Of a stretch of DNA of 64,000 nucleotides, positions 59,648-64,000 are shown piece after piece. Under the pieces are notes generated by a model. That model saw only the letters and a list, made by a program, of their open reading frames with translations. It ran no database searches and was not told where the DNA came from. Source of the stretch: Neisseria subflava (GTDB lineage: Bacteria > Pseudomonadota > Gammaproteobacteria > Burkholderiales > Neisseriaceae); contig NZ_CP073115.1 in NCBI RefSeq assembly GCF_024205705.1, positions 682,001-746,000 of the forward strand, written 5' to 3'. Position numbers and translations under genes: made by a program. The stretch's first letter is position 1; every line of letters begins with the position of its first letter.

Positions 59648-60131
59648 TATACCGCGTGGCACGCTTTGTTTATATGCCGAAGCTTCAAGTCTTTTGCCGT
59701 CTAAGGCCGAACATCTGCTGACCGTTTCTTCGCTAACTGCCGCTTTGCGCGCTTCCGGTAAGGATTTTTCAGTCGAGCCGGTGTATTTGGGTTTGACGAA
59801 GGGAGTGGAAAATGGAGACGAAATCTTTGTGCGCGATGTTTTGCTCAAACTGGACGGCGAAACAGTGATACAAGCCAGAAGCGCGTGCCGGCCGGACAGC
59901 AGTCTATGGACAGAATTATTGGATTGCGGAACGCAGCCTTTGGGCGAGCGCCTGTTTGACGGTACATTGCCGTTGAAGCGTTCGGATTTTGAGTTTCTTC
60001 GTTTTGAAGATTTCGACCATCCATCTTTCAGACGGCCTGTTACCGCGCGCCGTTCGTATTTCGATTGGAACGGCGAAACATTGGAATTAACAGAATATTT
60101 CTTATTGAAATTAATAGATTTATACCGCTAA
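59637..60131 (+). CDS. ubiC: Chorismate lyase (4-hydroxybenzoate synthase)
   Basis: Converts chorismate to 4-hydroxybenzoate and pyruvate, the entry to ubiquinone. 164 residues, close to the 165 of E. coli UbiC. Motifs: VLLKLDGETVIQARSACRPDSSLW with the active-site Arg, PLGERLFDG, and LTEYFL with the catalytic Glu near the end. I chose ATG 59637 (MELDIPRG); the frame is open from 59586 inside bioD with no ribosome site. The next gene, ubiA, uses its product. Internal DUS near 60029. Confidence 0.85.
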   Translation: MELDIPRGTLCLYAEASSLLPSKAEHLLTVSSLTAALRASGKDFSVEPVYLGLTKGVENGDEIFVRDVLLKLDGETVIQARSACRPDSSLWTELLDCGTQPLGERLFDGTLPLKRSDFEFLRFEDFDHPSFRRPVTARRSYFDWNGETLELTEYFLLKLIDLYR

Positions 60132-60304
60132 GGCTGTCTGAAAATAAAACCGTTTACCGATGTTTGTCATAATTCTGTTATAATACAATAAATTAAATTG
60201 TTAAGAGCTGTTTAATTTCAGACGGTAATACATTATAATAAGAGTTAAGGCTCTAAAAAGCCTTTCCTTCCGAATCGACACATAAACAACGACACATTAC
60301 ATCA
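60132..60304 (+). promoter_or_regulatory. ubiC-ubiA intergenic leader
   Basis: Two TATAAT boxes (about 60178-60183 and 60235-60240) and a small stem AAGGCTCTAAAAAGCCTT before ubiA suggest a separate ubiA promoter. No good -35 is seen. Confidence 0.4.
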
Positions 60305-61225
60305 ATGAACATAAGGCGCTTTTTCCTACAATTTTTACCGCGTTACGCTGTCGGACGGATGGTGATATACGCCAAACTGATGCGTATCGACAAACCTATT
60401 GGCACACTGCTTTTGCTGTGGCCGACTTATTGGGCATTGTGGATTGCGTCTAAAGGTGTTCCCGACGCGGATATTTTTATTGCCTTTAGCGCAGGCACAT
60501 TTTTGATGCGCAGCGCAGGTTGCGTGGTGAATGACTTTGCCGACCGCAATTTTGACGGTGCAGTAGAGCGCACCAAAAACCGCCCGTTTGCCAAAGGTTT
60601 GGTTTCTAAAATCGAAGCGCTGCTTTTGACAGTCATGCTGTGTCTGATGGCGGCTTTATGCTTGGTGCAGCTCAACCGCTTTACTTGGCTGATGAGCCTT
60701 CCGGCCTTGTTCCTTGCCATCACATATCCCTTTACCAAACGCTTTTTCCCGTTGCCGCAGTTTTATTTAGGACTGGCATTTTCATTCGGCATTCCCATGA
60801 CCTTTGCCGCCGTGCAAGGCAGAGTGCCTCCCGAAGCGTGGCTGATGTTTACCGCCAATGCCTTATGGACGCTGGCTTACGACACGATTTATGCCATGGC
60901 GGACAAAGAAGACGATTTGAAAATCGGCATTAAAACTTCGGCAATCACATTTGGCCATCACGATATTACCGCCTCTATGCTTTGCCATTTTTGGTTTACC
61001 GTATTGATGGCGGTATTGGGTATTAAAATCGGCGCAACTTGGCCGTATTGGTTGATATTGCCGATAACTGTTTATTGGCAGTATCAGCAATATGTTGTCA
61101 TCCGTACGCGTAATCGCCAGTTGTGTTTCCAAACGTTTTTGGCCAACAACCGCATCGGTTTGGCGTGGTTTTGCGGATTGGTCTGCCATTATTTCTGGTT
61201 GTTTTTGGTTTCCAAACTGTTTTAA
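60305..61225 (+). CDS. ubiA: 4-hydroxybenzoate octaprenyltransferase
   Basis: Prenylates 4-hydroxybenzoate at the inner membrane in ubiquinone synthesis. 306 residues with about nine helices. Both Asp-rich motifs are present: NDFADRNFDGAVERTKNRP and AYDTIYAMADKEDD, with the early motif RIDKPIGTLLLLWPTYWALW. It follows ubiC by 173 bases and ends at a separate terminator. Start ATG at 60305. Confidence 0.95.
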   Translation: MNIRRFFLQFLPRYAVGRMVIYAKLMRIDKPIGTLLLLWPTYWALWIASKGVPDADIFIAFSAGTFLMRSAGCVVNDFADRNFDGAVERTKNRPFAKGLVSKIEALLLTVMLCLMAALCLVQLNRFTWLMSLPALFLAITYPFTKRFFPLPQFYLGLAFSFGIPMTFAAVQGRVPPEAWLMFTANALWTLAYDTIYAMADKEDDLKIGIKTSAITFGHHDITASMLCHFWFTVLMAVLGIKIGATWPYWLILPITVYWQYQQYVVIRTRNRQLCFQTFLANNRIGLAWFCGLVCHYFWLFLVSKLF

Positions 61226-61258
61226 AAGACTAGGTTGAGGCCGTCTGAAAAGAAAGGG

Positions 61259-61287
61259 AAAAGGGGTATGCCGGGCATACCCCTTTT
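61259..61287 (+). terminator. Terminator of ubiA
   Basis: AAAAGGGGTATGCC and GGCATACCCCTTTT form a 14-base perfect stem with one unpaired base. Confidence 0.85.
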
Positions 61288-61494
61288 CATTTGAATCATA
61301 GTTTGGCCAGTGATAGCATTTTTACTTTAAATTCAATATAAGCAAGCAGTTGGATTATTTTTAGCTTGTTAAAAAATATCAAAAACAACATGGAAAATGT
61401 TAGCAGGGTGAGTGTAAATTACGCCTTCAGGATTGAGATTTGCACCGACAATCGGTACAATCCCATTGTTTTGCGACATTTAAAAGAGATACAC

Positions 61495-61944
61495 ATGAGC
61501 CTGATTGGCGAAATTTTACCTTTGTCCCATATCGTTTTGGATTTGGAAGTCAGCAGCAAAAAGCGTCTGTTTGAAGAGGCCGCCCAGCTGCTGGAGAATG
61601 AAGCAGAATTACCGAATACCAACGTGTTCGACTGCCTGTTTGCCCGTGAAAAACTTGGTTCGACCGGTTTAGGGCAGGGGGTGGCGATTCCTCACGGCCG
61701 TCACGCATGCGTGAAAAAAGCCACCGGTGCGTTTATCCGCACCAAAGAGCCGGTTGCCTTTGATGCGCCCGACGGCAAACCCGTTTCCTTGATTTTCATC
61801 CTGCTTGTGCCTGAAAACGCTACCGGCGAACATTTGGAAGTCTTGTCCAAACTGGCCGGCAGATTCTCTCAAAAAGCCATCCGTGAAGCATTGATGGCCG
61901 CGACTTCTGCCGAAGAAGTACGCACACTCCTGACCGAAGAGTAA
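61495..61944 (+). CDS. ptsN: PTS IIA-like nitrogen regulatory protein
   Basis: 149 residues from ATG 61495 (MSLIGEILPLSHIV); the frame is open from 61366 but with no ribosome site. EIIA-Ntr fold with the phosphorylated His67 in GVAIPHGRHA. Such proteins sense PTS phosphate flow and affect potassium and carbon control. First gene of ptsN-hprK-rapZ; hprK starts three bases after its stop. No hpf or rpoN lies directly upstream, unlike many other proteobacteria. Confidence 0.93.
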   Translation: MSLIGEILPLSHIVLDLEVSSKKRLFEEAAQLLENEAELPNTNVFDCLFAREKLGSTGLGQGVAIPHGRHACVKKATGAFIRTKEPVAFDAPDGKPVSLIFILLVPENATGEHLEVLSKLAGRFSQKAIREALMAATSAEEVRTLLTEE

Positions 61945-61947
61945 TTC

Positions 61948-62910
61948 ATGCCCAGCATATCTGTCCGCCGCCTGTTTTCCGATAATCAGCACAAACTCGA
62001 ACTTGCTTGGGCTGCCGGTAATTCCGGCGCGGACAACCGTATCGGTGTCGAAGCCGATAAACCCGTCTTGGCCTTGGTCGGCCACTTAAACTTTATCCAT
62101 CCCAACCAAATTCAAGTTGTCGGCGTAGCTGAAGCCGAATATTTGCGCCGCTTGGAATCGGGCGAGCTCAACTACGATTTCGGCGAGCTTTTCGACATCC
62201 CCATGTCTTTGGTTATCGTCGCCAACGGCTTGCCGGTTTCGCCCAAATTGCGCGATTATTGCCATACCAACAGTATCCCCTTGCTGACTTCCAAGCAGGA
62301 AAGTCCACACCTGATGGACGTTTTGCGGATTTATCTGCAACGCACATTGGCGACTTCCACCATCAAGCACGGCGTATTTTTGGATGTATTTGAAGTGGGC
62401 GTACTCATTACCGGACAATCCGGCTTGGGTAAGAGCGAATTGGCATTGGAGCTAATTTCGCGCGGTCACAGCCTGATTGCCGATGATGCGGTAGAGCTCT
62501 TCCGTACCGGCCCGGAAATGCTGGAAGGCCGTTGCCCGCCTATGCTGCGTGATTTCCTCGAAGTACGCGGCTTGGGCATACTCAATATCCGTCATATTTT
62601 TGGTGAAACCTCTATCCGTCCGAAAAAAATCCTCCAGCTGATTATCAATTTGGTTCCGGCCGACGATGGATACATGAAACAACTTGATCGATTGAGCATC
62701 CGTACCGAAACAGAATCTATCCTCAACGTCAGCGTCCGTTCCGTTACCCTGCCTGTTGCAATCGGTCGAAACTTAGCAGTATTGGTTGAAGCTGCAGTAC
62801 GCAATTACATCCTTCAATTGCGTGGTAAAGACAGCACCAAAGAATTTCTCGAACGTCACCAAACACAACTCAAAGAAAACGAACAAAATCATGAAAATCG
62901 TCCTGATTAG
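61948..62910 (+). CDS. hprK: HPr kinase/phosphorylase
   Basis: Phosphorylates HPr on Ser46 and reverses this. 320 residues, the usual size. Walker A GQSGLGKSE (156-164), the catalytic His141 in KHGVFLDV, the HprK signature EVRGLGILNIRHIFGETSIRP and an N-terminal DRTGG-like domain. The 3' end overlaps rapZ by 20 bases. It links central carbon flow to virulence genes in meningococci. Start ATG at 61948. Confidence 0.95.
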   Translation: MPSISVRRLFSDNQHKLELAWAAGNSGADNRIGVEADKPVLALVGHLNFIHPNQIQVVGVAEAEYLRRLESGELNYDFGELFDIPMSLVIVANGLPVSPKLRDYCHTNSIPLLTSKQESPHLMDVLRIYLQRTLATSTIKHGVFLDVFEVGVLITGQSGLGKSELALELISRGHSLIADDAVELFRTGPEMLEGRCPPMLRDFLEVRGLGILNIRHIFGETSIRPKKILQLIINLVPADDGYMKQLDRLSIRTETESILNVSVRSVTLPVAIGRNLAVLVEAAVRNYILQLRGKDSTKEFLERHQTQLKENEQNHENRPD

Positions 62911-63745
62911 CGGCTTATCCGGCTCGGGAAAGTCCGTAGCTCTCAAGCAGCTCGAAGATTTGGGCTATTACTGTGTCGATAATCTTCCTTTGGAAATGCT
63001 TCCATCATTGGTTTCACTCCACATCGAACGGGCCGATGAAACCAAACTCGGTGTCAGCGTTGATATCCGTTCCGGTATCAATATCCAAGAAGCGCAAGAG
63101 CAAATCCAATTTTTGCGTGACGAAGGACATCAGGTCGAAGTCCTGTTTGTTGAGGCGGAAGAGGGTGTGTTGGTTCGCCGCTTCTCGGAAACCCGCCGCG
63201 GCCATCCTTTATCCGGTCAAAACCTGACTTTGTTGGAAAGCCTACAAAAAGAACGCGAGTGGCTCTTCCCGCTTAGAGACATCGCATATTGCATCGATAC
63301 GTCCAAAATGAACGCACAGCAGCTGCGTTATGCCGTGCAACAATGGCTCAATATTGAACGTGTCGGTTTGCTGGTCATTCTTGAATCCTTTGGTTTCAAA
63401 TACGGCGTTCCCAACAATGCCGACTTTATGTTTGATATGCGCAGCCTGCCCAATCCGTATTATGATCCGGAATTGCGCCCCTTTACCGGCATGGACAAGC
63501 CTATTCAAGATTATTTGGGCCAGCAGCCGTTGGTTCAAGAAATGGTTGATGACATCGACCATTTTATTAGCCGCTGGTTGCCGCGCTTACAACAAGAGAG
63601 CCGCAGTTATGTAACGATTGCCATCGGTTGTACCGGTGGTCAGCACCGCTCCGTTTATGTTGTGGAAAAACTGGCCGAACGTCTCAAGGGCCGTTACGAA
63701 CTCCTTGTCCGCCACCGTCAGGCACAAAGCTTGGCAGGACGTTAA
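62891..63745 (+). CDS. rapZ: RNase adapter protein RapZ
   Basis: 284 residues from ATG 62891 (MKIVLISGLSGSGKS); the frame extends to 62786 inside hprK but no start there is credible. Walker A GLSGSGKS (8-15), Walker B-like region, and the C-terminal domain ending AIGCTGGQHRSVYVVEKLAERLK that binds glucosamine 6-phosphate and sRNAs in E. coli. In E. coli RapZ targets GlmZ for RNase E cleavage; the neisserial target is unknown. Last gene of the operon; a DUS follows. Confidence 0.94.
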   Translation: MKIVLISGLSGSGKSVALKQLEDLGYYCVDNLPLEMLPSLVSLHIERADETKLGVSVDIRSGINIQEAQEQIQFLRDEGHQVEVLFVEAEEGVLVRRFSETRRGHPLSGQNLTLLESLQKEREWLFPLRDIAYCIDTSKMNAQQLRYAVQQWLNIERVGLLVILESFGFKYGVPNNADFMFDMRSLPNPYYDPELRPFTGMDKPIQDYLGQQPLVQEMVDDIDHFISRWLPRLQQESRSYVTIAIGCTGGQHRSVYVVEKLAERLKGRYELLVRHRQAQSLAGR

Positions 63746-63779
63746 CTTGCCGTTTCAGACGGCCTCAAAGGAAGAAACC

Positions 63780-64000
63780 ATGAAAAAAATCAGTCTGACC
63801 GCATTATCCCTGCTTATCTTGACCGCTTGTGCAACAGAGCCTGTTACTGCTTACCGTTGGCACCGTACCGGCGCGAGCGAAGCTGAAGTTTCCCGCCAAA
63901 TCAATACCTGCAAATCACAAGTTCAAAATGGAACCAAACGTGGCAATACATCCAAGACGTTTGAGCAATGTATGGATGAAGCAGGTTATTACAGCTACGA
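63780..64000 (+). CDS. Lipoprotein of unknown function (3' truncated by window edge)
   Basis: Seventy-three codons are visible, with a lipobox LTACAT (Cys17 lipidated). The mature part is polar with two more cysteines (INTCKSQV, FEQCMDEAGYY). It starts 34 bases after rapZ, with AAGGAAG before the ATG. Not recognised; similar small lipoproteins occur in Neisseria. Confidence 0.75.
   Translation, partial: MKKISLTALSLLILTACATEPVTAYRWHRTGASEAEVSRQINTCKSQVQNGTKRGNTSKTFEQCMDEAGYYSY

Noticed and set aside
1..64000. CRISPR arrays, rRNA genes and prophage
   Set aside because: No regularly spaced repeat, rRNA sequence or phage structural gene was seen in the window.

Overview
The window is chromosomal DNA of a commensal Neisseria. 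The 12-mer AGGCCGTCTGAA (the 'AG' dialect of the neisserial DNA uptake sequence, DUS) recurs throughout, very often as an inverted pair that closes a transcription unit. Gene content and local order (mtrR-mtrCDE, mapA-pgmB, metZ, comA, trpF, trpB, bioA-bioD, ptsN-hprK-rapZ) are neisserial. From memory, the AG-DUS form points to the N. subflava / N. flavescens group rather than to meningococci or gonococci, which mainly use ATGCCGTCTGAA.

Layout. 1-4.5 kb is an AT-rich accessory island: the 3' end of a type VI secretion vgrG, an overlapping HExxH metallopeptidase-like effector candidate, a secreted candidate immunity protein, and a decayed second vgrG cassette split by an IS630-family element with a visible TA target duplication. 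4.6-6.7 kb is an ABC-2 transporter pair. 6.7-7.95 kb is an intact IS5/IS1106-type element nested in the end of an older relative. 8-12.4 kb is a maltose-use cluster (pgmB, mapA, MFS transporter). 12.7-21.3 kb holds ettA and the mtr multidrug efflux locus. 21.4-25.8 kb has a GTPase, two tandem sibling small RNAs, an Lrp/AsnC regulator, alr and an RluF-type pseudouridine synthase. 26-30 kb has cstA with its small partner and the cbpA/cbpM chaperone pair. 30-38 kb holds a frameshifted periplasmic protein gene, an NlpD-like lipoprotein, ppsA/ppsR (divergent), dcd, a MORN protein, an ADP-ribosylglycohydrolase and rdgC. 38.4-47.6 kb carries tRNA-Glu, an unusual serS, several small conserved genes, a candidate new small RNA, metZ, a HAD phosphatase, an exonuclease and the tRNA-Arg/tRNA-Glu pair. 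47.7-53.5 kb has comA (DNA uptake) and a large RTX lipase-like protein. 53.5-64 kb has trpF, trpB, biotin genes, ubiC/ubiA, ptsN-hprK-rapZ and the start of a lipoprotein gene.

Most notable. The seryl-tRNA synthetase has about 63 more residues than usual. Its tRNA-binding coiled-coil arm is replaced by an AT-rich segment that contains a glycine-zipper hydrophobic hairpin. Other points worth attention are the T6SS cassette remains, the tandem sRNAs with anti-Shine-Dalgarno motifs, a possible new sRNA before the DUF3465 gene, and a hairpin that overlaps the mtrC promoter.

Functional links: MtrR sits divergently beside the efflux operon it normally represses. PpsR sits divergently from its target PpsA. 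The maltose transporter, phosphorylase and beta-phosphoglucomutase form one pathway. bioA-bioD-ubiC are translationally coupled and lead to ubiA. ptsN-hprK-rapZ is a compact regulatory operon.
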